Positions 36,615-44,518 of a stretch of DNA of 64,000 nt are shown piece after piece. The stretch is from Pseudomonas sp. R-28-1W-6 (lineage in GTDB: Bacteria; Pseudomonadota; Gammaproteobacteria; Pseudomonadales; Pseudomonadaceae). Location of the stretch: positions 20,954-84,953 of the forward strand of contig NZ_WELK01000013.1 of the NCBI RefSeq assembly GCF_009799925.1, in the 5' to 3' direction. Under the pieces are notes generated by a model that saw nothing but the letters and a program-made list of their open reading frames with translations, was not told the origin of the DNA and did not search any database. Every line of letters begins with the position of its first letter. Position 1 is the stretch's first letter. The position numbers and the translations under genes were made by a program.

Positions 36615-37670
36615 ATGAACTTCATCGATGGTTCGCTGTTTGTCGAAAACATGCAGAAACTGGTCATCACCGCCGCCCCCTACGGCCCGGAGTGGATGCC
36701 GTCCGATTTCCCCGAAGACATCCCGGTGAGCATGCAGGCGCAGATTCAGAAGGCGGTCGACTGCTACAACGCCGGCGCCACCGTGCTCCATGTGCACGTA
36801 CGGGAAGAAGACGGCAAGGGCTCCAAGCGCCTGTCCAAGTTCAACGAACTGCTGGCCGGCATCCGCGAGGCCTGCCCGGGCATGATCCTGCAGGTTGGCG
36901 GCTCGATCTCCTTCGCCCCGGAAAACGAAGGCGATACCGCCAAGTGGCTGAGCGACGACACCCGGCACATGCTGGCCGAGCTCAAGCCGACCCCGGACCA
37001 GGTGACCATCGCCATCAACACCAACCAGATGAACGTCTGCGAGCAGATGACCGCCGCCGACATCCGCGGCACCTCGCTGGCCGATCCGGCGATGCTGGCG
37101 GCCTACCAGGAGATGACCATCCCGGCCGGCCCGGCCTGGGTCGAGGAACACATCCGCCGTCTGTCCGCGAACAAGATCCAGACCCACTTCCAGCTGGCCA
37201 ACATCACCCAGCTCAACACCGTCGAGCGCATGATGCGCCGCGGCGTGTGCAACGTGCCGCTGATCCTCACCTGGGTGGCCATCGGTGGCGGCTTCGACTC
37301 GCCCAACCCCTACGACCTGGCCAACTTCGTGCGCGCCTGCCCGGACGGCTCGGTGCTGACCCTGGAAACCAGCATGCGCAACGTGCTGCCGCTGAACATG
37401 ATGGCCATCGCCCTGGGTCTGCATGTGCGCTGCGGCATCGAGGACAACATCTGGAACCAGCGCCAGACCGGCAAGATGACCAGCGTCGAGCAGATCGAGC
37501 AGCTGGTGCGCCTGTCCCGCGAGTTCGGCCGCGAGGTGGCCAATGGCGAGGAGGCCCGGCAGATCTACAAGGTCGGCACCTTCTACGAGAACGCCGACGA
37601 GACCCTGGCCAAGAACGGCTTCGCGCCCAACCGCAAGCCGGGGCAGGTGGGCTTCACCCAGCACGGCTGA
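36615..37670 (+). CDS. Beta-keto acid cleavage enzyme (BKACE, DUF849), copy 1
   Basis: This 351-residue TIM-barrel enzyme belongs to the family of 3-keto-5-aminohexanoate cleavage enzyme and dehydrocarnitine-cleaving CdhC. The family moves an acyl group of a beta-keto acid to CoA from acetyl-CoA and releases acetoacetate. Zn ligands H59-x-H61 (VLHVHVRE) and E276 (CGIEDNIW) are visible. It is longer than the usual ~275-310 residues. It is paired with dioxygenase 1 and has a paralog at 39773. The substrate is not deducible; the different active-site surroundings of the two copies (ENEGDTAKW versus PEDGAAAKW) suggest they are not mere duplicates. Confidence 0.93.
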   Translation: MNFIDGSLFVENMQKLVITAAPYGPEWMPSDFPEDIPVSMQAQIQKAVDCYNAGATVLHVHVREEDGKGSKRLSKFNELLAGIREACPGMILQVGGSISFAPENEGDTAKWLSDDTRHMLAELKPTPDQVTIAINTNQMNVCEQMTAADIRGTSLADPAMLAAYQEMTIPAGPAWVEEHIRRLSANKIQTHFQLANITQLNTVERMMRRGVCNVPLILTWVAIGGGFDSPNPYDLANFVRACPDGSVLTLETSMRNVLPLNMMAIALGLHVRCGIEDNIWNQRQTGKMTSVEQIEQLVRLSREFGREVANGEEARQIYKVGTFYENADETLAKNGFAPNRKPGQVGFTQHG

Positions 37671-37679
37671 AGCGTGGCG

Positions 37680-37703
37680 GCCCCTCGCCGGCCGGCGAGG
37701 GGC
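37680..37703 (+). terminator. Perfect palindrome, likely terminator after BKACE 1
   Basis: GCCCCTCGCCGG / CCGGCGAGGGGC is a 24-nt perfect palindrome 9 nt after the stop, followed only by CCGCTTTG. The weak T-run makes it a probable but not certain terminator. Confidence 0.5.
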
Positions 37704-37760
37704 CCGCTTTGACAGGCCCTGCGCTGGGTTTTGCGCCGTCGGGCCCGGCCGAGTCAGTCT

Positions 37761-37823
37761 GTCATGAAATGAGAAGTCACTGTCGTCTGATGAGAAGCGC
37801 TTAGGCGGCCTGCGGCTTACAGT
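37761..37823 (+). promoter_or_regulatory. Tandem-repeat operator/promoter B (before quinone oxidoreductase)
   Basis: Half-site 1 at 37761 is GTCATGAAATGAGAAG and half-site 2 at 37782 is GTCGTCTGATGAGAAGCG, with 21-nt spacing. The -10-like TACAGT lies at 37818-37823, 36 nt from the start of half-site 2. This is the clearest of the four copies. The next start codon is 56 nt downstream. Confidence 0.75.
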
Positions 37824-37879
37824 CCAATCAACGCAAATCGGCGCAGTTCGCCCAGATCGCAGATTGGAGAGAAACAGGC

Positions 37880-38860
37880 ATGGCCAAAGCCGTACGCTTT
37901 TACGAAACCGGTGGTCCCGAAGTCCTTCGTTACGAGGATGTCGAGGTGGGCGATCCGGGTCCGGGTCAGGTTCGTCTGCGCCACGTCGCAGTGGGCCTGA
38001 ACTACGCCGACACCTATTTCCGCAACGGCACCTACCCGATTCCGCTGCCCAACGGCATGGGCGTGGAAGCGTCCGGCGTGGTGCAGGCGGTGGGCGAGGG
38101 GGTGAGCAACGTCACGGTCGGCGACCGTGTCACCTACACCGGCTTCCTCAACACCCTCGGCGCCTACAGCACCGAGCGCCTGATTTCTGCCGCGCCGCTG
38201 ATCAAGCTGCCCGACACCATCGCCTTCGAGACGGCTGCGGCCATGACCATGCGTGGTCTGACCTCGTCCTACCTGATGCGCCGCATCTATGACTTCAAGC
38301 CGGGCGACAGCATCCTGTTGCACGCCGCCGCCGGTGGCGTCGGCCTGATCGTCTCGCAGTGGGCCAAGCTGCTCGGCCTCAAGGTGATCGGCACCGTGTC
38401 CAGCGAGGCCAAGGCCGAGATCGCCCGTGCCCATGGCTGCGATCACACCATCAACTACAGCCATGAAGACGTCGCCCAGCGCGTGCGCGAGCTGACCGAT
38501 GGCGTCGGCGTCAATGTGGTGTTCGACAGCGTCGGCAAGAACACCTTCGCCGGCTCGCTGGATTCGCTCAAGCGCCGCGGTCTGATGGTCTGCGTCGGCA
38601 CCGCCTCCGGCCCGATCCCGCCGTTCGACCCGGTACTGCTGGCGATGAAAGGCTCGCTGTACCTGACCCGCCCGGCCCTGGCCGACTACATCGCCGACCC
38701 GGCGGAGAAGGCGGCCCTGGCTGGCGAGCTGTTCGATCACGTCGGCAGTGGCCGGATCAAGATCGAGATCAACCAGCACTACGCCCTGCAGGATGCCGTG
38801 CAGGCACACCGCGACCTGGAGTCGCGCAAGACCACCGGCTCATCCATCTTCGTCATCTGA
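37880..38860 (+). CDS. Quinone oxidoreductase-like zinc-free MDR enzyme
   Basis: This 326-residue protein is an NADPH-dependent enzyme of the QOR/zeta-crystallin branch of the medium-chain reductases. The N-terminal GroES-like domain includes NYADTYFRNGTYP. The Rossmann loop HAAAGGVGLIVSQWAKLLG (about 151-169) has the AAGGVG motif. Catalytic Zn ligands are absent, as in QOR. The family reduces quinones or enones. It is the first gene after operator B and lies 11 nt before dioxygenase 2, so it belongs to the same catabolic unit; its exact substrate is unknown. Confidence 0.92.
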   Translation: MAKAVRFYETGGPEVLRYEDVEVGDPGPGQVRLRHVAVGLNYADTYFRNGTYPIPLPNGMGVEASGVVQAVGEGVSNVTVGDRVTYTGFLNTLGAYSTERLISAAPLIKLPDTIAFETAAAMTMRGLTSSYLMRRIYDFKPGDSILLHAAAGGVGLIVSQWAKLLGLKVIGTVSSEAKAEIARAHGCDHTINYSHEDVAQRVRELTDGVGVNVVFDSVGKNTFAGSLDSLKRRGLMVCVGTASGPIPPFDPVLLAMKGSLYLTRPALADYIADPAEKAALAGELFDHVGSGRIKIEINQHYALQDAVQAHRDLESRKTTGSSIFVI

Positions 38861-38871
38861 GGAGGCCCGTC

Positions 38872-39720
38872 ATGCAAGTCGAACAACTGACCTGCGCCAT
38901 CGGCGCCGAGCTGGTCGGCGTGAACCTGGCCGACGCCATTCATGACGACGGCCTGTTCGCCGAGATCCGCGCCCAGCTGCTCAAGCACCGCGTGCTGTTC
39001 CTGCGCGAGCAGACCTTCAGCCGGGCCGAGCACGTGGCCTTCGCCCGCCGTTTCGGCGAGCTGGAGGACCACCCGGTGGCCGGCAGCGACCCGGAGCACC
39101 CGGGCCTGGTGCAGATCTACAAGCGCCCGGATCAGCCGATGGATCGCTACGAGAACGCCTGGCACACCGATGCCACCTGGCGCGAGGCGCCGCCGCTGGG
39201 CTGCGTGCTGCGCTGCATCGAGTGCCCGCCGGTGGGTGGCGACACCATGTGGGCGAACATGGCCCTGGCCTACGAGAACCTGCCGGCCGACGTGAAGGCG
39301 AAGATCGAAGGCCTGCGTGCGCGTCATAGCATCGAGGCCAGCTTCGGCGCGGCCATGCCGATCGACAAGCGCCTGGCACTCAAGGCGCAGTACCCGGACG
39401 CCGAGCACCCGGTGGTGCGCACCCACCCGGAAACCGGCGAGAAGGTGTTGTTCGTCAACGCCTTCACCACCCACTTCAGCAACTACCACACCCCCGAGCG
39501 GGTGCGCTTCGGCCAGGACGCCAATCCCGGTGCCGCCGACCTGCTGCGCTACCTGGTCAGCCAGGCGTACATCCCCGAGTACCAGGTGCGCTGGCGCTGG
39601 CAGCCGAACAGCGTGGCCATCTGGGACAACCGCAGCACCCAGCATTACGCCGTCATGGACTACCCGCCGTGCCATCGCAAGATGGAACGTGCCGGGATCA
39701 TCGGTGACAAGACCTACTGA
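38872..39720 (+). CDS. TauD/TfdA-family Fe(II)/2-oxoglutarate dioxygenase, copy 2
   Basis: The protein has 282 residues, a paralog of the enzyme at 35718 and colinear without gaps. The metal triad H98-x-D100 (NAWHTDATW) and H258 (RSTQHYA), T125 and R269 are kept. Differences cluster at residues 45-57 and 69-78, and at the SDGS/TDAT turn next to the iron, places that could change substrate choice. GAGGAGG lies 6 nt before the ATG. It is followed after 52 nt by BKACE 2, repeating the dioxygenase-BKACE order. Confidence 0.93.
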   Translation: MQVEQLTCAIGAELVGVNLADAIHDDGLFAEIRAQLLKHRVLFLREQTFSRAEHVAFARRFGELEDHPVAGSDPEHPGLVQIYKRPDQPMDRYENAWHTDATWREAPPLGCVLRCIECPPVGGDTMWANMALAYENLPADVKAKIEGLRARHSIEASFGAAMPIDKRLALKAQYPDAEHPVVRTHPETGEKVLFVNAFTTHFSNYHTPERVRFGQDANPGAADLLRYLVSQAYIPEYQVRWRWQPNSVAIWDNRSTQHYAVMDYPPCHRKMERAGIIGDKTY

Positions 39721-39772
39721 GTCGAAGCGCCCCAGACGCGCCGCTTACTTTCAATTTTTTGAGGCAACAGAC

Positions 39773-40822
39773 ATGAATTTCCTCGACGGCTCTCTCTTCC
39801 CTGAAAACCAGGACAAGCTGGTCATCACCGCCGCACCCTATGGCCCCGAATGGTTCCCCTCCGACTACCCGGAGGACATTCCGGTGACCATGGAGGAACA
39901 GATTCAGAAGGCTGTTGACTGCTACGAAGCCGGCGCCTCCGTACTCCACCTGCACGTGCGCGAGCTGGACGGCAAGGGTTCCAAGCGCCTGTCCAAGTTC
40001 AACGAGCTGATCGCCGGCGTGCGCAAGGCCGTGCCGGACATGGTCATTCAGGTCGGCGGCTCCATCTCCTTCGCGCCGCCGGAAGACGGCGCGGCCGCCA
40101 AGTGGCTGCATGACGACACCCGGCACATGCTCGCCGAACTCGATCCCAAGCCCGACCAGGTCACCGTGACGGTCAACACCACGCAGATGAACGTCATCGA
40201 GCAGATGGATGCGCGCGACTACGCCGGCACCTCCATGGGCAGCGACACCTACGAAGCCTACCGCGAGATGATCGTGCCCTCAGGCCCGAGCTTCATCGAG
40301 GAGCACGTCAAGCGCCTCTCCGCCGCCGGCATTCAGAGCGCCTTCCAGTTCTACAACATCAACAGCTACGAGTCGGTGGAGCGCCTGATCCGCCGCGGCG
40401 TCTACAAGGGACCGCTGGTGTGCAACTGGGTGGCGATTGGCGGTGGCATGGACCAGCCGCACATCTACAGCCTGGCCAACTTCCTGCGCGCCATCCCCGA
40501 CGGCACCATGCTGACGGTGGAAAGCACCATGCTCAACACCCTGCCGGTCAACCTGATGGGCATGGCCATGGGCCTGCACGTGCGCTGCGGTATCGAGGAC
40601 AACATCTGGAGCCAGGATCGCTCGCGCAAGATGACTTCCGTCGAGCAGATCCAGCAGCTGGTGCGCATCGCCAAAGAGATCGGCCGTCCGGTGGCCAACG
40701 GCAAGGAAGCCCGCGAAATCCTCAAGATCGGCGTTTTCTACGAGACGGTCGAAGAAACCCTGGCCGCCAACGGCTTCGCGCCGAACCCGAAGGGCGGTCA
40801 GCAGGGCTTCCTGCGCAAATGA
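39773..40822 (+). CDS. Beta-keto acid cleavage enzyme (BKACE, DUF849), copy 2
   Basis: This 349-residue protein is a paralog of the BKACE at 36615. Zn ligands are H59-x-H61 (VLHLHVRE) and E275 (CGIEDNIWS). The reaction expected from the family is beta-keto acid plus acetyl-CoA to acetoacetate plus an acyl-CoA. The C-terminal half diverges more from copy 1 (FYNINSYESVERLIRRGVYKGP against LANITQLNTVERMMRRGVCNVP), which includes part of the substrate pocket in known structures. It is last in the operator-B unit; an inverted repeat follows. Confidence 0.93.
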   Translation: MNFLDGSLFPENQDKLVITAAPYGPEWFPSDYPEDIPVTMEEQIQKAVDCYEAGASVLHLHVRELDGKGSKRLSKFNELIAGVRKAVPDMVIQVGGSISFAPPEDGAAAKWLHDDTRHMLAELDPKPDQVTVTVNTTQMNVIEQMDARDYAGTSMGSDTYEAYREMIVPSGPSFIEEHVKRLSAAGIQSAFQFYNINSYESVERLIRRGVYKGPLVCNWVAIGGGMDQPHIYSLANFLRAIPDGTMLTVESTMLNTLPVNLMGMAMGLHVRCGIEDNIWSQDRSRKMTSVEQIQQLVRIAKEIGRPVANGKEAREILKIGVFYETVEETLAANGFAPNPKGGQQGFLRK

Positions 40823-41147
40823 TTCACCCGCCGGTGTAGGGTGGGGGAGTCGCGACAGCGGCGTACCCACCCTGGGCAAGACGTCAGCCTCCTGCTGGTC
40901 AGGTCAGGAGGTGGATGCCGTGCATGCGGGGCTGCCCCGCAGCACGGGGATCACGGACGCGGCTGGCTTGGCCAGCCGTGTTCGACCGACCTCGATCCGT
41001 TTGTGCAAAGGCTTCTGCCCGTTCGGCGTTCCCCGCTTGTCGCCACGCAGACAAGCACATGCGCCGAATCTCCACTCCCACGAAGAGTCGGGGCGAAGCT
41101 TTTGCAGAGCCGGTTCCACGTACAACAATAAGCTTCCAGGAGGCAGC
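40823..41147. other. Gap between BKACE 2 and the MFS gene
   Basis: An inverted repeat AGGGTGGG (40838-40845) / CCCACCCT (40866-40873) starts 15 nt past the BKACE stop and may end transcription or be a REP-type element. The remaining ~270 nt show no copy of the 21-bp tandem operator. A frame running from 40911 into the MFS gene is a read-through shadow with no start signal. Confidence 0.5.
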
Positions 41148-42476
41148 ATGGCCGCACATCACATCAGCGACGACGGTATCGATACGTCGCTCGGCATTCC
41201 GCGCACCTATGCCTGGATCGTCTTCGCCCTGACCTTCGGCCTGCTGATTTCCGACTACATGTCGCGGCAGGTTCTGAATGCGGTGTTCCCGCTGCTGAAG
41301 AGCGAGTGGGCGCTGTCCGACAGCCAGCTGGGCCTGCTCAGCGGCATAGTCGCCTTGATGGTCGGCCTGCTGACTTTCCCGCTGTCGCTGCTGGCCGACC
41401 GTTTCGGCCGGATCAAGAGCCTGACCCTGATGGCCGTGCTGTGGAGCCTGGCGACCCTGGGCTGCGCCCTGGCCGAGAACTATGAGCAGATGTTCGTCGC
41501 GCGCTTCTTGGTCGGCGTCGGCGAAGCCGCCTATGGCAGCGTCGGCATCGCCGTGGTGGTCTCGGTGTTCCCCCGCGAGATGCGCGCCACGCTCTCGGGT
41601 GCCTTCATTTCCGGCGGCATGTTCGGCTCGGTGCTGGGCATGGCGGCCGGCGGGGTGATGGCCCAGCACTTCGGCTGGCGCTGGGCCTTTGCCGGCATGG
41701 CACTGTTCGGCCTGCTGCTGGCCATCCTCTATCCGCTAGTCGTCAGGACAGCGCGGATCGCCCCGCAGGCCGCGGCCGATGTGGCGCGCCAGGCGGTGAG
41801 CAAGGTCAGCCGGCCGCTGCGTACCCTGTACTCCAGCCGTTCGGTGATCAGCGCCTACGTCGGCAGCGGCCTGCAGCTGTTCGTCGGCGGCACCGTAATC
41901 GTATGGATGCCCAGCTACCTCAACCGCTTCTACGGCATGACCACCGACAAGGCCGGCGCGGTGGCAGCGATCATCGTCCTGTGCAGCGGCGCCGGGATGA
42001 TTCTCTGCGGCATGCTCAGCGACCGCCTGTGCCGCAACCGCCCGGATCGCAAGATCCTGCTGTGCATCGGCTACTGCCTGGGCAGTTGCCTGCTGCTGTC
42101 GCTGGCCTTCGCCCTGCCGTTCGGCATGCCGCAGCTGGTGATGATCTGCCTGGGGATGCTGATTGCCGCCGGCACCTCGGGACCGGCCGGCGCCATGGTT
42201 GCCAACCTGACCCACTACAGCGTGCATGGCACCGCCTTCGCCACGCTGACCCTGGCCAACAACCTGCTCGGCCTGGCCACCGGGCCGCTGCTGACCGGCA
42301 AGGTCTCCGACATGATCGGCCTGGACAACGCCTTCCAGCTGGTGCCGCTGGTCAGTATTGCCGCGGCGGCAGTGTTCTTCTATGCCAAGCGCCACTACCA
42401 CAACGACATGGCCCGCCTGAATGGCCAGGGCGTCGAGGAGAAGTCCGTCGAGGCGGCGCTGGAGGCCCAGTCGTGA
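41148..42476 (+). CDS. MFS transporter
   Basis: The protein has 442 residues with twelve hydrophobic helices. The loop 2-3 signature is LADRFGRIKSL (about 83-93), and a repeat of it in the second half is MLSDRLCRNRPDRK. AARFLVGVGEAAYGSVG marks the transporter's fourth helix. The general type is of the hexuronate/aromatic acid:H+ or spinster-like symporters; the substrate is unknown but probably belongs to this catabolic block. CCAGGAGG lies 6 nt before the ATG. The stop overlaps the next gene's GTG (GTGA), so the four genes 41148-44468 form one tight unit. Confidence 0.93.
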   Translation: MAAHHISDDGIDTSLGIPRTYAWIVFALTFGLLISDYMSRQVLNAVFPLLKSEWALSDSQLGLLSGIVALMVGLLTFPLSLLADRFGRIKSLTLMAVLWSLATLGCALAENYEQMFVARFLVGVGEAAYGSVGIAVVVSVFPREMRATLSGAFISGGMFGSVLGMAAGGVMAQHFGWRWAFAGMALFGLLLAILYPLVVRTARIAPQAAADVARQAVSKVSRPLRTLYSSRSVISAYVGSGLQLFVGGTVIVWMPSYLNRFYGMTTDKAGAVAAIIVLCSGAGMILCGMLSDRLCRNRPDRKILLCIGYCLGSCLLLSLAFALPFGMPQLVMICLGMLIAAGTSGPAGAMVANLTHYSVHGTAFATLTLANNLLGLATGPLLTGKVSDMIGLDNAFQLVPLVSIAAAAVFFYAKRHYHNDMARLNGQGVEEKSVEAALEAQS

Positions 42477-43138
42477 GTCGTTCGCTGCGCATTGATGTGT
42501 TCTTCGATTTCATCTGCCCCTGGTGCCTGATCGGCAAGCGCCAGCTGGAGCGCGCCCTGGCCCAGCTGCGCCTCGACCATCCCGGGGTCGTGGTCGAACT
42601 GGCCTGGCATGGTGTGCAACTGCTGCCGCAGATGCCGGCCCAGGGCGAGCCCTTTGCCGAGTTCTACCTCAACCGCCTGGGCAGCGCCGAGGCCGTGCGC
42701 CTGCGCCAGGCCCAGGTGCAGCACGCTGCTGCGGCTGCCGGGCTGCAGATCGACCTGAGCCGCATCGCCCGCATGCCCAACACGGCCGATGCCCACCGCC
42801 TGATGCAGCGGGCTGCCGAGCTGCTTGCTCCGGCGCAGTGTGAGGTGTTGCTGGAGCGTCTGTTTGCCGCCTATTTCCATCGGGGTGAAGACCTGGGTGA
42901 GCGGGCGACTCTGCTGAATATCGCTGAATCCTGCGGCTTGCAGCAGGCTGCCGTGGTCGACTGCCTGCGTGGCGACGCGACTCCTTTTGTCGGTGCGTTC
43001 AGCGCGGCGGCGGGCGGGGTGCCGCATTTCATTTTCGACCGGCGTCGTTCGGTGTCCGGCGCGCAGCCGGCCGAGGTGTTGCTCGCCGCCATGCACGAAG
43101 CACTGGCGCACAGTGCTGCCCAGGGGCTGTCGGCATGA
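42473..43138 (+). CDS. DsbA-family (FrnE-like) thioredoxin-fold oxidoreductase
   Basis: The protein has 221 residues and starts at GTG 42473 with GGAGG 7 nt upstream. The active-site motif CPWC is in FFDFICPWCLIGKRQLERAL (about 15-18). GVPHFIFDRR carries the cis-Pro loop, and the helical insert is that of the FrnE/2-hydroxychromene-2-carboxylate isomerase branch. No signal peptide is present, so it should be cytosolic. It overlaps the MFS stop and the Rieske start by 4 nt each. Its role here, disulfide or glutathione-linked isomerisation, is open. Confidence 0.9.
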   Translation: MSRSLRIDVFFDFICPWCLIGKRQLERALAQLRLDHPGVVVELAWHGVQLLPQMPAQGEPFAEFYLNRLGSAEAVRLRQAQVQHAAAAAGLQIDLSRIARMPNTADAHRLMQRAAELLAPAQCEVLLERLFAAYFHRGEDLGERATLLNIAESCGLQQAAVVDCLRGDATPFVGAFSAAAGGVPHFIFDRRRSVSGAQPAEVLLAAMHEALAHSAAQGLSA

Positions 43139-43461
43139 GCCGGCGCATTGCGGTGCCGGCCGAGCGGTTGCCGGCGTCCGGCCAGCGCGGGCTGTTCGAG
43201 TGCGAGGACAAGAGCCTGGCGCTGTTTAATGTCGACGGCCAGCTCTACGCCATCGACGACGGTTGTCCGCACCAGGGCGCCTCGCTGTGCGGCGGCAAGC
43301 TGGAAGGCCGGGTGATCCAGTGCTGTGCCCACGGCCTGCGATTCGACCTGGCCAGCGGCTACCTGCTCAATTCATCCCGGCTCAGGGTGGCCAGCTATCC
43401 GGTCGAGCTGGTCGATGGCCAGGCGTTCATCGTTATTGTTCCCGAGGAGTCCGTGTCATGA
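43135..43461 (+). CDS. Small Rieske [2Fe-2S] ferredoxin
   Basis: This 108-residue protein is a single Rieske domain. Cluster ligands are C44-x-H46 (DDGCPHQGASL) and C63/C64-x-x-H66 (QCCAHGLRFD), with the normal 16-18 residue separation. Such small soluble ferredoxins feed electrons to Rieske oxygenases or to nitrite-reductase-like enzymes. No Rieske oxygenase alpha subunit is in the window, so its electron partner is not evident. TauD-type enzymes do not need one. It overlaps its neighbours by ATGA on both sides. Confidence 0.93.
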   Translation: MSRRIAVPAERLPASGQRGLFECEDKSLALFNVDGQLYAIDDGCPHQGASLCGGKLEGRVIQCCAHGLRFDLASGYLLNSSRLRVASYPVELVDGQAFIVIVPEESVS

Positions 43462-44468
43462 GCAGCCTCGCGCTTGCCAGCATCCAGAGTCGCGTGCGTG
43501 AACTGGCGCCGGGCTTCGTCGTCAGCCTGATCGTCGCCGCCGCCGCGACCTTTCTCTCCGAGCATTACGGCGCGCCGGTGATGCTGTTCGCCCTGCTGCT
43601 GGGCATGTCGCTGAATTTCCTGGCGGCCGACGGCCAGTGCAAGGCAGGCATCGAGTTCACCGCGCGCACGGTGCTGCGCATCGGCGTGGCCCTGCTGGGC
43701 ATGCGCATCACCCTGGAGCAGATCGCCGGGCTGGGCTGGAAGCCGGTGGCGCTGGTGGTGACCCTGGTGGTGGTGACCATTCTGGTCTCGGTGGTGGCGG
43801 CCAAGGCTCTGGGCTTCCAGCGCCTGTTCGGCATGCTCACCGGTGGCGCCACCGCCATCTGCGGTGCCTCGGCGGCGCTGGCGCTGGCCGCCGCGCTGCC
43901 CAACCATCCGCAGAAGGAGCGCGCCACCCTGTTCACCGTGATCGGCGTATCGGCGCTGTCCACCGTGGCGATGATCCTCTACCCGATGATCGCCAACTGG
44001 TTCGGCCTGTCGCCCGAGGAGGCCGGGGTGTTCCTCGGCGCCACCATCCACGATGTGGCCCAGGTGGTCGGTGCCGGCTACAGCATGTCGCCGGAGACCG
44101 GCGATACCGCCACCGTAGTCAAGCTGATGCGCGTGGCCATGCTGCTGCCGGTGATCGTTGCCGCCGCCATGATCACCCGCATGCAGGGCGCCGAGACCGG
44201 TGGCAAGCGCCCACCGTTGCTGCCGATGTTCGCCGTCGGCTTCCTGGTGCTGGCCTGCGTCAACAGCACCGGCTGGGTACCGCAGGTGGTGCAGGGCGGG
44301 GTCAACGAGCTGTCGCGCTGGTGCCTGGTGGTGGCCATCAGTGCCCTGGGCATGAAGACCCAGCTCAAGGAACTGGCTGCGGTGGGGATCAAGCCGATCC
44401 TGCTGATGGTCGGCGAAACCGTATTCCTGGTTGCCCTGGTGCTGCTGTTGCTGCACTGGGCCTGGTGA
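43458..44468 (+). CDS. YeiH-family (UPF0324) putative sulfate/sulfite exporter
   Basis: The protein has 336 residues with about ten membrane helices. The family marks GMSLNFLA, GVALLGMRITLEQIAGLG, MLTGGATAICGASAALALA and GATIHDVAQVVGAG are all present. Members are annotated as sulfate exporters and are often found beside sulfonate-degradation genes, where desulfonation releases sulfite. If the TauD-type enzymes of this block cleave a C-S bond, this protein would be the outlet; that is inference. It is the last gene of the MFS-DsbA-Rieske-YeiH unit, with its start overlapping the Rieske stop. Confidence 0.9.
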   Translation: MSSLALASIQSRVRELAPGFVVSLIVAAAATFLSEHYGAPVMLFALLLGMSLNFLAADGQCKAGIEFTARTVLRIGVALLGMRITLEQIAGLGWKPVALVVTLVVVTILVSVVAAKALGFQRLFGMLTGGATAICGASAALALAAALPNHPQKERATLFTVIGVSALSTVAMILYPMIANWFGLSPEEAGVFLGATIHDVAQVVGAGYSMSPETGDTATVVKLMRVAMLLPVIVAAAMITRMQGAETGGKRPPLLPMFAVGFLVLACVNSTGWVPQVVQGGVNELSRWCLVVAISALGMKTQLKELAAVGIKPILLMVGETVFLVALVLLLLHWAW

Positions 44469-44518
44469 GTGCCCCGATTTAATTCACGCCTTCCGAGTCC
44501 CTCAGTCCGAGAGCCGTC

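Noticed and set aside
37680..37703. 24-nt palindrome as an attachment or recombination site
   Set aside because: It lies 9 nt after a stop codon with a GC-rich stem, and no second copy or recombinase is near; a terminator is the simpler reading.
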